Counted from the first letter of the stretch, positions 9,631 through 19,145 are shown. The stretch: DNA of 64,000 nt from Abditibacterium sp. (GCA_030448265.1 JAUJNG010000012.1:62001-126000), one strand, 5' to 3'. A program made the numbers and translations. The notes: generated by a model from the sequence alone, not told the origin.

Positions 9631-10602
9631 ATGCGCCTTGCTTTCATCGGTGGCAACGGACACCATTATCTGCGCCATCTTTTGAATGAAGAGGGATGGG
9701 AAATCGCTGTCGCGGGCGATGGGCACGATAATGCCAACGCGCGAGGTTTGACGCAAAAAATCGGCGCGCAACGGTGGTTCGACACGCCCACCGCACTTTT
9801 CGATGAATTTCAACCCGAAATCGTCAGCATCGGCGCGGTTTATGGGCACAACGGCGCCATCGCGACCCTCGCGCTGGAGCGCGACATCGCCGTGGTGAGC
9901 GACAAACCCGTCGCCGCCACCTGGGAACAACTCGAACGCCTACGCGAACTCACACAGGGCAATGCGCGTGTGTTGCTTACCGAATTTCCCTTTCGCGCCC
10001 AGGCCGAATTTCGCGCCGCGCGCGCGGCGATTGCGGAAGGAAAAATCGGCGAAGTCGTCCTCGCAACGGCGCAGAAAAGCTATCGTTTTGGCGCCTCTCG
10101 CCCCGAATGGTATGGCAAACGGGCCGATTACGCCGGAACCATGCTGTGGGTCGCCTCGCACGGCATCGACGCGATACGTTTTTGCGCGGGACTGGAACTG
10201 GGGCGCGTCGTGGGCGCGGGCGGCAACCTTTCCAAACCGCAATACCGCGAAATGGAAGACCATTGCGTGGCGCTTTTTGAACTCGAAAATGGGGGCAGCG
10301 CCGTCGTTCACGCCGATTTTTTGCGTCCGACGAGCGCGCCCACGCACGGCGACGACCGTTTGCGCGTCGCGGGCAGCGCGGGCGTGGTCGAAGTGCGCGA
10401 TGGGCGCTGCCTGCTCATTTCCGGCGACGAAGGCGAAACCGACATCACCGCAAGCATCGCGGCCCGTCCCGTTCACAAGGAACTTTTGCGCGCCGTGCGC
10501 GGCGAAACGACGGAATTTTATTCGACGGCGGAATCTTTAAAAATGGCCGAAGTTCTGTTGCGGGCGCGCGATGCCGCCGACCGCAGAGAATGGGTGGGAT
10601 AG
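9631..10602 (+). CDS. Gfo/Idh/MocA-family oxidoreductase
   Basis: This is a 323-residue cytoplasmic NAD(P)-dependent sugar dehydrogenase-like protein. The N-terminal Rossmann start is degenerate (MRLAFIGGNGHHYLRHLL), followed by SIGAVYGHNGAIATLALERD and VVSDKPVAATWEQLE, the family's EKP-type motif written here as DKP. The C-terminal half has the expected alpha/beta sheet fold pattern (GTMLWVASHGIDAIRFCAG). It starts on the base after the OppF stop. The substrate is probably a sugar or uronate product imported by the same operon; this is inferred from context only. Confidence 0.85.
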   Translation: MRLAFIGGNGHHYLRHLLNEEGWEIAVAGDGHDNANARGLTQKIGAQRWFDTPTALFDEFQPEIVSIGAVYGHNGAIATLALERDIAVVSDKPVAATWEQLERLRELTQGNARVLLTEFPFRAQAEFRAARAAIAEGKIGEVVLATAQKSYRFGASRPEWYGKRADYAGTMLWVASHGIDAIRFCAGLELGRVVGAGGNLSKPQYREMEDHCVALFELENGGSAVVHADFLRPTSAPTHGDDRLRVAGSAGVVEVRDGRCLLISGDEGETDITASIAARPVHKELLRAVRGETTEFYSTAESLKMAEVLLRARDAADRREWVG

Positions 10603-10633
10603 AACTGCTAACGTAGTGGCGGCTCCATCTTTG

Positions 10634-10734
10634 AAAGCGAAATAAATTCGCAGCCAACGAAACTGGCGGCCTTCGCCGACACATGCCGTCAGCGAAGGCT
10701 GACGATTTCGTTGGCTGCGAATTTATTTCGCTTT
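10634..10734. repeat. Long intergenic palindrome, family A copy 2
   Basis: The ends read AAAGCGAAATAAATTCGCAG and its reverse complement. The inner part shares CGCAGCCAACGAAA and GGCCTTCGCCGAC with the element at 2342-2454. It lies between converging genes, where a bidirectional terminator would be expected. Confidence 0.85.
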
Positions 10735-10763
10735 GTAGCCTTATCTTGCTCCGCGATAAGATC

Positions 10764-12248
10764 TCATTTTGAGGTCGCATCCAGACCCAGACGCTCGAAT
10801 TGTTCGGGCGCGGCCTCGTAATCGCGCAGATGGGCGCAAAGTCGGGCCTCGAAATGCGCTTCGAGGGCCGCGTCGAGAAGCGGGTTCGTTTGCTGCGGGT
10901 CGTTTTGAATGTCGAACAGCAGATGGCGCGCCCGATACGACTCTTCGCCTGGCACCGCGCGCGGCACTTCGCCGCGCGTGGGGATTTTGTAGAGCGGCAG
11001 GTCGTAGGCGTGCGAGAGAAAGCGGCCCGTCTCGATCTGGCCGTAAACCGCACGCGGAAACCACCCATTCAGACCACTCTGAAGCATCGAAGTGTAGGCA
11101 TGAATTGGCCCGCCATCTTCGTTGAGCGGATTTCTCATGTAAACGTAACGCCCGTCGGTGATGTTGAGCGCTTTGCCGAAATAGCCGAAAATGGCGTCTT
11201 CGCGCCCCGTTTCTCCTTCCAGAACGCGCTTCAGCGACTGAGACTTGACGTGGGGCGGGATTTCGCAGCCGTGAAAATCCAGAAAGGTGGGCATGAGGTC
11301 GATGTTCTGGGTGAGATGGTCTACTCGCTGGCCGGCGCGCGCGTTTTGGGGCAGCTTAACGATGAGCGGAATGTGGACGATTTCATTCCACATCGGCATA
11401 TAATTCTTCATCCAGTAGCCGTGTTCAGCGAGCATGGTGCCGTGATCTGTGGTGAACACGATGAGCGTGTCATCGAATTGTCCGGTTTCTTCGAGTTTGT
11501 CGAGAATTTTGCCGACCCAGGCATCGGTCATGGTCAAAAGTCCGGCGTAGCATTTTCGGATGTGTTCGACGGCTTCGGGCGATTCTGTCGCAAAATCGTA
11601 GGGCGGCCAGTCGTATTGAGGGCCGTCCCACTCATCGCCATACATTTCACGGTATTTTTCGGGGCAGTAAAACGGTTCGTGGGGGTCGAAAATCTCGACC
11701 TGCAAAAACCAGTCGCCCTGCGAACGGGCGTTGGCATCCAGCCACTCGATGGCGCTCTGCGCGGTGCGCGGGCCGGAAAAATCGGCTTCCTGCTGCTGTT
11801 TCTGGCGATTGTGCCAGTTTTGATTGCCTAATCGCCCCTGAAAATCGGGCTGCGCCAGGGCATCGACGTAAGACACCCACGGATCGAATTCCTGCCCGCG
11901 CATAAATTCCCAGGTGTTGAAGCCGGTGTGATAGTTTTCGCCGCCCAACTCGAAATAATGGTCGTGATCGGTGACCAGATGAGTAAAAACGCCTTTTTTG
12001 CGAAGTTCGCGCGGCAAAACGTCGTCGAACGGCTCGATGGGCCCCCAGGGACGGTCGAGGAAATTGAGGCGCCCCGTCAGGATGTCGCGCCGCGCCGGCA
12101 TACAGGGCAGGCTGCCGCACCAGTGGTTGTCGAAAGTGACGCCGCGCTCGCTGAGACGGGCCAAATTGGGCGTTTGCACCCAGTCGCTGCCGTAGGATTG
12201 CAGGTAATCGCGGCGCACGGTATCGAGCAGGATAAAGAGCGTTTTCAT
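10764..12248 (-). CDS. Sulfatase (type I, Cys-type)
   Basis: This 494-residue protein starts directly with the metal-binding strand MKTLFILLDTVRRD and has no signal peptide, so it is probably cytoplasmic. The formylglycine motif C-x-P-x-R is CMPARRDILTGR with Cys49. Other landmarks are TDHDHYF, VFTTDHGTMLAEHG (metal and substrate site) and IPLIVKLP. Sulfatases of this group hydrolyse sulfate esters, often on sugars; the absence of an export signal suggests action on imported oligosaccharides. It is followed on the same strand by a palindrome. A maturase for the formylglycine is not in the window. Confidence 0.92.
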   Translation of the reverse strand: MKTLFILLDTVRRDYLQSYGSDWVQTPNLARLSERGVTFDNHWCGSLPCMPARRDILTGRLNFLDRPWGPIEPFDDVLPRELRKKGVFTHLVTDHDHYFELGGENYHTGFNTWEFMRGQEFDPWVSYVDALAQPDFQGRLGNQNWHNRQKQQQEADFSGPRTAQSAIEWLDANARSQGDWFLQVEIFDPHEPFYCPEKYREMYGDEWDGPQYDWPPYDFATESPEAVEHIRKCYAGLLTMTDAWVGKILDKLEETGQFDDTLIVFTTDHGTMLAEHGYWMKNYMPMWNEIVHIPLIVKLPQNARAGQRVDHLTQNIDLMPTFLDFHGCEIPPHVKSQSLKRVLEGETGREDAIFGYFGKALNITDGRYVYMRNPLNEDGGPIHAYTSMLQSGLNGWFPRAVYGQIETGRFLSHAYDLPLYKIPTRGEVPRAVPGEESYRARHLLFDIQNDPQQTNPLLDAALEAHFEARLCAHLRDYEAAPEQFERLGLDATSK

Positions 12249-12262
12249 ATTTCAAAGAATGG

Positions 12263-12369
12263 TAGGAGTTGCGTTCAAGCGGGGCTTGCGCCCTCTTCCA
12301 ATCGAAGGAACTGAGGATTGGAAGAGGGCGCAACCCCGCCTCGACCACATTTCAACTGCGTAACTCCTA
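12263..12369. repeat. Long intergenic palindrome, family C copy 1
   Basis: Outer arms are TAGGAGTT/AACTCCTA. The core arms are GGGGCTTGCGCCCTCTTCCA and GATTGGAAGAGGGCGCAACC. The same core recurs at 47264-47394 and 50165-50280. It separates the sulfatase from the upstream oxidoreductase gene. Confidence 0.85.
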
Positions 12370-12375
12370 AATCAC

Positions 12376-13395
12376 TTAAACCGAACGGCTTTCCAGCAAC
12401 AGCGCCAGCGAGGCATCTTCGACTTCGAGCGGCAAATCGACGCGCCCGCCGCGCCGCGCCGATTCGTAGGTGGCGAAAATCAGTTCCATGGCGCGCATCG
12501 CTTTGAAACTCGATGCTTCCGGCTCGCGGCCCGTGTTCAGGCACTCGATGGCGTCGCGCACCGTATTTTCGTGCTGTTTGCCGTGCGAAACCGATTCCAT
12601 CGGCGGGGTTTCCCACGCCGATCCCGCGCGCAGCACACGCAGCGACTCGTTGTCGCCGTTGTCGCTGAGCACTTCGATGAGGCCGTCGCTCCCGATGATG
12701 CGCGTGGCGCAGCGCCCGCCCGCTTCTTTTCCGGTCGCCAAAAGGCCGTAAACGCCGTTTTGGAAGCGGATGTAAGACAAACCACCCGACTCAATCGGCA
12801 CGCCGAAAACGGGGCGCACATTGGAGGTGTCGGCCTGTCCCATCACCCACTGCGCGGGCGTTTCGCTGTTATAGAAGAAGAACATATCGAACCAGTGCGT
12901 GCCCCAGTCGAAGAGGTTGGAGCAAAAGCCCTCGATGCGAAATATCTCGCCGACCGCGCCGCTTTGCGCCAGCTCGCGCGATTTCATGAAACCGGCGCCA
13001 AAGCGCCGCTGGTGCGAAAAAGTGAGCTGCACGCCCGCCTCGACAGCCGCGCGGTGCATCGTTTTCGACTCGCTCCACGACGGCGCCATCGGTTTTTCAC
13101 AGTGAATCGCTTTAACGCCCGCCTCAATCGCGTCTAAAACGCCCTGGCAATGAAACTGCGGCCAGGTGCAGATGCTCACCATGTCGGGCTGGGTTTCGGC
13201 GAGCATCTGTTTGGCGTCGGTGAAAACGGGCGGGTTGCCGAACTGAGCGGAAAGCGCCTGGGCCGCTTCGGGAAACGGATCGGCGACGGCGACGATGGAG
13301 GCGCCACAGGCCGCGAAGTCGATGGCGTGGCGCTGTCCGCGCTTGCCGCAGCCGATGATGCCCACATTTGGGGTTTGAGATGAGGGCGTTGTCAT
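12376..13395 (-). CDS. Gfo/Idh/MocA-family oxidoreductase
   Basis: The protein has 339 residues. The Rossmann fold begins VGIIGCGKRGQRHAIDFA (11-28), followed by VSICTWPQFHCQGVL and the family motif HCEKPMAPS (98-106). The C-terminal substrate domain has FDWGTHWFDMFFFYN. It lies between two sulfatase genes on the same strand, so a sugar substrate released by desulfation is plausible but not shown. The start at 13395 gives a short leader before the dinucleotide-binding motif, as usual. Confidence 0.88.
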   Translation of the reverse strand: MTTPSSQTPNVGIIGCGKRGQRHAIDFAACGASIVAVADPFPEAAQALSAQFGNPPVFTDAKQMLAETQPDMVSICTWPQFHCQGVLDAIEAGVKAIHCEKPMAPSWSESKTMHRAAVEAGVQLTFSHQRRFGAGFMKSRELAQSGAVGEIFRIEGFCSNLFDWGTHWFDMFFFYNSETPAQWVMGQADTSNVRPVFGVPIESGGLSYIRFQNGVYGLLATGKEAGGRCATRIIGSDGLIEVLSDNGDNESLRVLRAGSAWETPPMESVSHGKQHENTVRDAIECLNTGREPEASSFKAMRAMELIFATYESARRGGRVDLPLEVEDASLALLLESRSV

Positions 13396-13440
13396 GGGAT
13401 TGAATTTGTGTCTGGCTCAAAAGCGTTCGTTTCCGACTCG

Positions 13441-13526
13441 TAGGGACACGGCGTGCCGTGTCCGCTCGTTGGCTTCGCGGCATTTCCTGTCAAGATTTCC
13501 AACGGACACGGCACGCCGTGTCCCTA
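13441..13526. repeat. Double palindrome built on GGACACGGCGTGCCGTGTCC
   Basis: Each end is itself a near-perfect 20-base palindrome of the GGACACGGC(G/A)(T/C)GCCGTGTCC type, and the two ends together form one larger inverted repeat. The stem could form on either strand. The same short palindrome appears in degraded form around 48904 and 49085. Confidence 0.75.
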
Positions 13527-13535
13527 CAGGGCGCT

Positions 13536-14888
13536 TTAAGAACGCGCTTCCTCGCTCGTCACGCGCCACTGCGCGACGGGAACGGTCGCGGGCGCGAGTT
13601 CGATGTGCGGCGCGGCTCCTTCCACTTCGTTGATGCGGCGCAGCAAACGCGCGCGTATCACGTCGGCGACTTCGCGGTGCGATTGGAACGCGATGAGATT
13701 GCGAAGTTCGTAGGGATCGGCGAGCAAATCGTAGAGGAATTCCTCTTTGTAACTCGGCGCGCTGCCGGAATTGGGGTCGGCAGGCGCCGAGACGCTGTAT
13801 TTCCAGCGCGCGGTGCGAACCGCGCGTCCGGTCTGCGATTCCGAAATCTGCACAAAGGCTTCGGAGGGCCAATTCGCCCTGTCCCCGCGCAAAAGCGGCA
13901 GAACCGAGCGGCCCTGCATCGTTTCAGGCACCGGAATTCCAGCGGCGTCGAGCAGAGTCGGCGGCAAATCGACCAGGCTCACCATTTCACGCACCTGCCC
14001 GCCGCCTTCAAAACCAGGGCCGCAAAACGCGGTGGGGACGCGGATCGAGGCGTCGTGACAGCTGCGCTTGTATTCCCCGTTGCGGGTTTTGAAATGACAG
14101 GCGTGGTCGCTGGTGAAAAGAAGGATGGTATTTTGGTCGATTTCGAGACTTTTGAGCGCGTCCTGAAGCCGTCCCAGCGCTTCGTCGAGGCGCTTCACCA
14201 TGCCCCAGTAACCCGCCAGATGCCCCGCCGACGACCCGCCCAGCGCGGTTAAATCCGGCGGCGTCCAGGCTGCGGTGTAAGGCCCGTCGGTGCCGTCGGG
14301 CGCGGGAAAATCGTCGCGGTGGTTTTGATGGTGCGGCTCCAGAAACGACAAAAACAGGAAAAACGGCTCGTTCTGACGCTCATCGACCCAGCGAATCGCG
14401 GCATCGGTGAGGGCATCGACGCGGTAGCCAGGCAAGCGGACAAGTTGGTTATCGCCGTCGAAAAGTTCGGCGCGATAGGCATCGGAAGTGTGTTCGAGCG
14501 CATTCGCGCCAAGCCAGAACTCGTAGCCGCCGCGCTCTTCGCGGGGCACCGGTTCGTGGTCGGCGAGATGCCATTTGCCGATGTAGCCGGTGCGGTAGCC
14601 TGCGTCGCCGAAATGATGGGCGAGGGTGCGCGCGTCGGGCGCGAGCGGAATGTCGTTGCGAAAACAGCCGGTTTGGGTGGCGTATTGTCCGGTTTGCAGA
14701 CAGGAGCGCGCGGGGCCGCACACGGGCTGGCAGGTGAAGGAGTGGTAAATGTGGGTGCCGCGCGCCGCCATGCGGTCGAAGTGGGGCGTGAGGCCGAGCG
14801 GGTTGCCGTGAACGCCGGTCGAATCGTGGCGCTGCTGGTCGGTGAAAAAGACGATGACATTGGGACGGCGCGAGGGGTTTGGGGCCAT
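13536..14888 (-). CDS. Sulfatase (type I, Cys-type)
   Basis: The protein has 450 residues. The metal strand is VIVFFTDQQRHDSTG, the formylglycine motif is CGPARSCLQTG with Cys57, and HLADHE, SFLEPHH and LFTSDHACHF follow. No signal peptide is seen, so cytoplasmic action is likely. It resembles DUF4976-type sulfatases that end in a short C-terminal domain (KYSVSAPADP, EFLYDLLADPYELRNL). The Gfo/Idh/MocA gene follows 140 bases downstream on the same strand, separated by the palindrome at 13441-13526. Confidence 0.92.
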   Translation of the reverse strand: MAPNPSRRPNVIVFFTDQQRHDSTGVHGNPLGLTPHFDRMAARGTHIYHSFTCQPVCGPARSCLQTGQYATQTGCFRNDIPLAPDARTLAHHFGDAGYRTGYIGKWHLADHEPVPREERGGYEFWLGANALEHTSDAYRAELFDGDNQLVRLPGYRVDALTDAAIRWVDERQNEPFFLFLSFLEPHHQNHRDDFPAPDGTDGPYTAAWTPPDLTALGGSSAGHLAGYWGMVKRLDEALGRLQDALKSLEIDQNTILLFTSDHACHFKTRNGEYKRSCHDASIRVPTAFCGPGFEGGGQVREMVSLVDLPPTLLDAAGIPVPETMQGRSVLPLLRGDRANWPSEAFVQISESQTGRAVRTARWKYSVSAPADPNSGSAPSYKEEFLYDLLADPYELRNLIAFQSHREVADVIRARLLRRINEVEGAAPHIELAPATVPVAQWRVTSEEARS

Positions 14889-15090
14889 AAGAAATCGCTT
14901 CGAGTTGGGAAGTGGCTTTTTGGTTTATATGATTTGGGCAGTTGCCGTTTTCGCGGGCCACTGGTCGCGGGTTAGACCTCCAGCCAAAACCTTTGGTTAG
15001 AGGCGCTCATTTCATTTCACGAGCAGAAAAAGAGATAGCGAATGCCGTTGTGCCGTTTTACTGTTTTGATGGGATGCTGTCATCAGCGCC

Positions 15091-15117
15091 CGCCAAGGGG
15101 ATTCAGTGCCCTTGGCG
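15091..15117 (-). terminator. Stem-loop 20 bases after the AraC-type regulator
   Basis: CGCCAAGGG pairs with CCCTTGGCG around a 9-base loop. No U-tract follows on the minus strand, so this is only a possible terminator for the gene ending at 15138. Confidence 0.35.
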
Positions 15118-15137
15118 ACAGCAGAAGTTGAGTGGGG

Positions 15138-16022
15138 TCAGTTGTCGATAGCTCTGGGCGCGGCCATATGGCGGGCGCGACCAGGGGTGATGGCGTAACG
15201 CTTTTTAAAGGCGCGAATGAAATAGTTGGCGTCACTAAAACCCGAAAGGCGCGCGACTTCCGTTACGTTGAGAGCGGGGTCGTGAAGCAGATGGCGGGCG
15301 CGCTCCAGTCTCACGCGCAGTAAAAAAGCGGAAAACGATTCCTCGCCCTGCTGGGCGAAGAGCTGCGACAGGTAGTTGGGATGCAGTTTCAAAGCGCGCG
15401 CCACGCCGTGACGCGAAAGCGGCTCCTCGCAGTGCGCCTCGATGAACTGACGCGCGCTCTGCCAGGTCTGGTGCGCTTTGCTGCCAGGGGGCGTGACGAC
15501 CAGCACTTCGCGCGCTTTACAAAAAAGGGCGACATAAAGGCTGCGGGCGTAATGCTCGGCGCTGATGAGGGGCGGGTGCAGCAAAAAGCGATGCAGCTCG
15601 TAGCCGAAGGCATCGAGGCGGCCAGGGGAGCTGTAAAATCGTCTGTCGGTGCTTTCTGGAAACCCGCGTAGCGCGTCGTGGCCTCCTTCAAAAGACTGGT
15701 GCAAAAAGTTGGTCACCTCCGGCTTGAACTGGACTTGCAGTGTCTCGTGTGCCCTTCGCGGGTTGGTGCCCATCCAGCATCCAGGCATCAGGACAAACCC
15801 CTGGCCTGCCGAGCGCTGCTTTTCGACCGTCTGGCCGCCGCGCCGCAGCACCAGCGACTGCGTCCCGCTAAGACACAGGATCAATACCGGCCAGCTGACT
15901 CTCCACGAGTATTCGGCCTCGATAGCCCCCCCCTCACCCACCACTTCCACTTGCTGCACTCCCTCGCTCAAGATGCGATCAAGCAAGTCGCAAAAAAAGC
16001 TGAAATCATCAATTTCTTCCAT
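15138..16022 (-). CDS. AraC-family transcriptional regulator
   Basis: The protein has 294 residues. The N-terminal half looks like a cupin-type sensing domain (VLILCLSGTQSLVLRRGG, GQGFVLMPG). The C-terminal domain (about 190-285) has two helix-turn-helix units: LSRHGVARALKLHPNYLSQL and VTEVARLSGFSDANYFIRAF, ending KKRYAITPGRAR. It probably controls nearby sugar genes; the sulfatase cluster lies downstream on the same strand. An IS200/IS605 copy sits only a few bases in front of its start codon and probably replaced or moved its original promoter. Confidence 0.9.
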   Translation of the reverse strand: MEEIDDFSFFCDLLDRILSEGVQQVEVVGEGGAIEAEYSWRVSWPVLILCLSGTQSLVLRRGGQTVEKQRSAGQGFVLMPGCWMGTNPRRAHETLQVQFKPEVTNFLHQSFEGGHDALRGFPESTDRRFYSSPGRLDAFGYELHRFLLHPPLISAEHYARSLYVALFCKAREVLVVTPPGSKAHQTWQSARQFIEAHCEEPLSRHGVARALKLHPNYLSQLFAQQGEESFSAFLLRVRLERARHLLHDPALNVTEVARLSGFSDANYFIRAFKKRYAITPGRARHMAAPRAIDN

Positions 16023-16025
16023 TTT

Positions 16026-16680
16026 ATTCTTCTGTGGGTCAATACCCCGCCGCTTGCGGCGATTGGAGCCTCGCGAGCGAGGCGAGTGCGCTGTGTTTGA
16101 CTTGAGGCATGAGCCGTCTCATCCATAAAAGTCACAATGTGAGCGTGTTGCTTTACCATGCGGTGTTTCCTGCCAAATATCGGCGTGTGGTGATTGACCA
16201 TGCTGTGGACGAGGCAGTGCGCGAGGTGTGTCTGGACATCGCGCGGCGCTACGAGATCGAATTTTGGAAATTGGCACCGATGGCGACCATGTGCATTTTC
16301 TGGTGCAGTCGGTGCCCACCTACAGCCCCACCAAAATCATCACCATTCTCAAGAGCCTCACGGCGCGCGAAGTGTTCAAGCGGTGTCCTCAGGTCAAGAA
16401 GCAGTTGTGGGGCGGCGAGTTCTGGTCGGATGGCTACTTTGTCTCGACGGTGGGGCCCCAGGGCAACGAACACACCATCGCGGATTATGTGCGCGACCAA
16501 GGCCAGGAAAAAGGTCAAGATTTGACCTACCAACAACTCTATGCCGCTCACTCCCCCGCGCTCACCTCCTCTGACCAGTTGGCCCTCTTTTGACTGGCAG
16601 CTACCACTACGCTGTGCCTTGACAGCCAAAGTTACACTCTCCTTGAAATACCCCGCTGCTCGCGGCGGGGATTCTTTATT
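16026..16680 (+). mobile_element. IS200/IS605-family insertion sequence, copy 1
   Basis: Both ends match the second copy at 44029-44703. The left end has a short hairpin (CCCCGCCGCTTGCGGCG, about 16041-16057) and the right end another (CCCCGCTGCTCGCGGCGGGG, 16651-16670). Subterminal hairpins instead of terminal inverted repeats are the mark of this family. Only a tyrosine transposase is present and there is no TnpB. Boundaries are estimated from identity between the copies. Confidence 0.8.
16109..16593 (+). CDS. tnpA: IS200/IS605 Y1 transposase TnpA, frameshifted
   Basis: The N-terminal part reads MSRLIHKSHNVSVLLYHAVF, then AKYRRVVIDHAV. The C-terminal part (frame of 16228-16593) carries the HUH metal motif in GDHVHFLVQ and the catalytic tyrosine in IADYVRDQG. 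The two parts are one base out of frame. Adding a T to the run at 16261-16264 gives YEIEFLEIGTDGDHVHF and a normal protein of about 160 residues. The other copy has the intact T-run but is broken by a 14-base duplication a few bases earlier. Confidence 0.85.
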
Positions 16681-16703
16681 TTCCACTTTTCCAATCTCCT
16701 TAC

Positions 16704-16765
16704 GCGAGTGCTATAAATCCTACTTGAGTTGAGTTTAATGGGACACCCTTTGGGGAATAATATAG
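16704..16765 (+). promoter_or_regulatory. Conserved pilin-cassette upstream block, copy 1
   Basis: The block contains GTGCTATAAA, TTGAGTTGAGTTT and CTTTGGGGAATAAT. It matches blocks before the pilin genes at 18115, 19458 and 33926. The shared (A/C)ATAAT could be a -10 box. It ends about 125 bases before the pilin start. Confidence 0.5.
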
Positions 16766-16889
16766 AAGACAATGCAACAGAGTGCTATTTTCTTGGATTT
16801 GGATTAGCTTGTTTTTCCGACAATTCCCAGAAATTGGGGGCACTTTGAAGCCTTCAGAACGCGCTCTCAGAGCCTCCCAGAGAATCAAC

Positions 16890-17726
16890 ATGACGAAATC
16901 AATCTGCTCACCACGGCACACTAAGGCCAATCCCGCACCTGACCGTCGCATCGCTTCGGGCTTCACCCTCATCGAACTTTTGGTCGTTATAGCTATTATT
17001 GCCATTCTCGCCGCCATTCTCTTCCCCGTCTTTGGACGGGCCAGAGAAAACGCGCGCCGCTCCAGTTGCCAGAGCAACATGAAGCAGATGGGCTTGGGCA
17101 TCGTGCAATATGTGCAGGACTATGATGAATACTACCCGACAAGCGCGGGTGCGGGCACGGGCACGTGGCGACAGAAGATTCAGCCCTATCTGAAGAGCAC
17201 GCAGGTGCTGAGGTGCCCGTCCAACCCCGAAAACAACGTCAATGCTTTAGGTGCTCCGCCGTTGGAGACCAAGGTCTCTTATGCGGCGGCTTGTCGTTTC
17301 GACGAGGACAACACGGCCACAGGAGTTCTACCCAATGGCGTTGGAGTCATTAGTTGCACCAGCGGTAACAACCGTCCCGTTCACTCGGCTCTTTTGCAAG
17401 ACACTACCAAAGTGATTGCACTGGTAGAGACAACCAGCCAACAAAACTACTTCAACATAACCGATACTGGTAGCTTTGGCGTGAACACGCAGCATGGTGG
17501 GCCTCCTCCTAGGGGGCATATGTTCGCAGGACACTTGAGCACCACGAACTTTCTCTTTGCCGACGGTCATGTAAAATCACTCAAGCCATTGAGTTCGATG
17601 AACGAAGCCAGTGTTCCTAACCCAGGACGCGTCAATTTGTGGCGGCGCGACAACACTCCCTTCATCAATCCCCAATTCACTGCGGCTCGCAACACGCTCA
17701 CCTTTGCAGAGAGCAAATACAAGTGA
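16890..17726 (+). CDS. Type II secretion/type IV pilin-like protein (H-X9-DG family), cassette 1
   Basis: Start ATG 16890 ([10 protein letters not shown]) is chosen over an upstream in-frame GTG because it leaves a short leader before the prepilin peptidase site SGFTLIE. The hydrophobic helix [20 protein letters not shown] is followed by [17 protein letters not shown], where a Cys and a [10 protein letters not shown] motif begin the globular domain. The C-terminal motif is [15 protein letters not shown] (H-X9-DG). Such pseudopilins are numerous in Armatimonadota, Planctomycetota and relatives; their task is not established. The length is 278 residues. It is the first of three tandem cassettes that share upstream and downstream non-coding blocks. 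Confidence 0.9.
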   Translation: MTKSICSPRHTKANPAPDRRIASGFTLIELLVVIAIIAILAAILFPVFGRARENARRSSCQSNMKQMGLGIVQYVQDYDEYYPTSAGAGTGTWRQKIQPYLKSTQVLRCPSNPENNVNALGAPPLETKVSYAAACRFDEDNTATGVLPNGVGVISCTSGNNRPVHSALLQDTTKVIALVETTSQQNYFNITDTGSFGVNTQHGGPPPRGHMFAGHLSTTNFLFADGHVKSLKPLSSMNEASVPNPGRVNLWRRDNTPFINPQFTAARNTLTFAESKYK

Positions 17727-17734
17727 TGCTTCCA

Positions 17735-17769
17735 ACACCCTGTGACGCCCTTCAGCCGTCACGGGGTGT
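17735..17769 (+). terminator. Stem-loop just after pilin 1
   Basis: ACACCCTGTGACG pairs with CGTCACGGGGTGT across an 8-base loop, 9 bases after the stop codon. No U-run follows, so it may be a terminator that needs help or a 3' stability element. Confidence 0.5.
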
Positions 17770-17816
17770 CATAAGGTCAGCCCGTTGTTGCGGGCGAGGG
17801 AACTGGAGATAATAGC

Positions 17817-17848
17817 GCGCGGCCCCGTGTCTTCGACATGGGCCGCGT
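17817..17848 (+). terminator. Conserved GC hairpin after pilin 1 (CGCGGCCC-loop-GGGCCGCG)
   Basis: The sequence CGCGGCCCCGTGTCTTCGAC begins a strong stem with the closing arm GGGCCGCGTTG. Four more copies lie next to pilin genes or remnants at 19146, 20335, 32969 and 34211. The weak tail GTTGTTG is T/G rich. A terminator or mRNA end-stabiliser for pilin transcripts is likely. Confidence 0.6.
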
Positions 17849-17984
17849 TGTTGTATCGAAAGGCCTAATTTCCCTTGCCCATTGGTGGCCCGCCTTTTGG
17901 CTCCCGATGGCGCCCCAGTTAAGGAACACTTTTTAAAAGCGGCCAAAGCGTCAACTTCTTCCACTTTCTTGCTGATCTTACTCT

Positions 17985-18057
17985 CGTGCTATTAAAATTA
18001 CCGCAGTTGAGTTTGAGGGCGCACGATTTGGGGAATAATTAAATGGTAACCGCTTTC
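17985..18057 (+). promoter_or_regulatory. Conserved pilin-cassette upstream block, copy 2
   Basis: The block reads CGTGCTATTAAAATTACC, then CAGTTGAGTTTGAGG, GCACG, TTTGGGGAATAATTAAATGG and TAACCGCTTTC. A possible promoter is TTGAGG, 15 bases, AATAAT. It is nearly identical to the blocks at 19330 and, reversed, at 33986. Confidence 0.55.
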
Positions 18058-18114
18058 TGAGCCTACTCTAACCTCAAATCTTGAGGCCTCGGCCAGAGGC
18101 AGAAAGGAAGAACC

Positions 18115-19026
18115 ATGCAAAGATTCAAACAGCCGACGCATCTCCACAGTGTCCTGCACGGCACCACCACAAAACGAGCTATAAGTCAGGGCTTCACGCT
18201 CATCGAACTCTTGGTCGTTATAGCTATCATAGCTATTCTGGCCGCTATCCTCTTCCCCGTCTTTGGACGGGCCAGGGAAAACGCGCGGCGCACCAGTTGC
18301 CTGAGCAACCTCAAGCAGATCGGCTTGGGCATCGCGCAATATACACAGGACTACGACGAAAGAGCGCCGAACGTGTGGTTTAGCCCGACAAGCAACGTCA
18401 ACATCTCGAACCTGGGTGCCGGTCATTACAAGTGGATGGATGCCATCTTTCCCTATATCAAGAGCGAGCAGGTCTTCAACTGCCCCAGTGACCAGTTCAC
18501 CACGGAAACCTCCCCTCCCACTGGCGAAGATCGCGACCTCAACCGCCAGTATCGGCGGCTGAACGTCAACAACCGCCAATACGGCTCCTACTCGATGAAC
18601 TCTGCCTACTTTTCGAACACGATTGCGGACACTAATCCTCCCACAACCACTGGCAGCATCAGGTCCGAGGCGCCCGCAACAACGCTCCATATCGCCGACA
18701 CTCTGATGAAACAAGCCTCAACCCTCCAGAATATCTATCCCTGGTTTGGCTGGCCGGATAACGCGACTCTCACGCGCTTCACCTTGTCTCCCGAGCGGTT
18801 CGGTGGTGACTCGGGCAAGATCACCGCGCGCCATCTCGATACGGCCAACATTCTCTTTATGGATGGACACGCCAAAGCGCTGAAGATCGCCCAGATCATG
18901 GAGGGCCGCCAAGCCAAGAGCAGCACGGACTGCATCGCGCATCTCTTCACCGCTGAAGACGAGAGCGGACGTCCCGCCTGCAACCTGACGGTGACCGTCA
19001 ATTCGACCACTCCGGCCAACCCGTAG
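18115..19026 (+). CDS. Pilin-like protein (H-X9-DG family), cassette 2
   Basis: The protein has 303 residues (start [10 protein letters not shown]). The prepilin site is SQGFTLIE and the helix is [20 protein letters not shown], then [30 protein letters not shown], and the C-terminal [15 protein letters not shown]. The C-terminus ([15 protein letters not shown]) differs from the other members. The usual family tail lies just downstream, out of use (19030-19134), which suggests recombination between paralogs. A GGAAG Shine-Dalgarno-like site lies before the start. Confidence 0.9.
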   Translation: MQRFKQPTHLHSVLHGTTTKRAISQGFTLIELLVVIAIIAILAAILFPVFGRARENARRTSCLSNLKQIGLGIAQYTQDYDERAPNVWFSPTSNVNISNLGAGHYKWMDAIFPYIKSEQVFNCPSDQFTTETSPPTGEDRDLNRQYRRLNVNNRQYGSYSMNSAYFSNTIADTNPPTTTGSIRSEAPATTLHIADTLMKQASTLQNIYPWFGWPDNATLTRFTLSPERFGGDSGKITARHLDTANILFMDGHAKALKIAQIMEGRQAKSSTDCIAHLFTAEDESGRPACNLTVTVNSTTPANP

Positions 19027-19029
19027 GCC

Positions 19030-19134
19030 GCAACCACAGAGAACACTGCGGATAGAACCTGGAACATTGGCACCGCCTTCACGCGGTCGGGACAAAAGTC
19101 CGCTTTCAACGCCGTCAGTCAGGACGCTATTTAA
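19030..19134 (+). pseudogene. Orphan C-terminal tail of another pilin
   Basis: Directly after the previous stop, one frame reads TENTADRTWNIGTAFTRSGQ, then KSAFNAVSQDAI and a stop. This closely matches the C-terminus of the pilin at 33012 ([19 protein letters not shown], then [12 protein letters not shown]). It has no start or N-terminal part and looks like a leftover from unequal recombination between pilin cassettes. Confidence 0.7.
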
Positions 19135-19145
19135 TCGGCGACAGT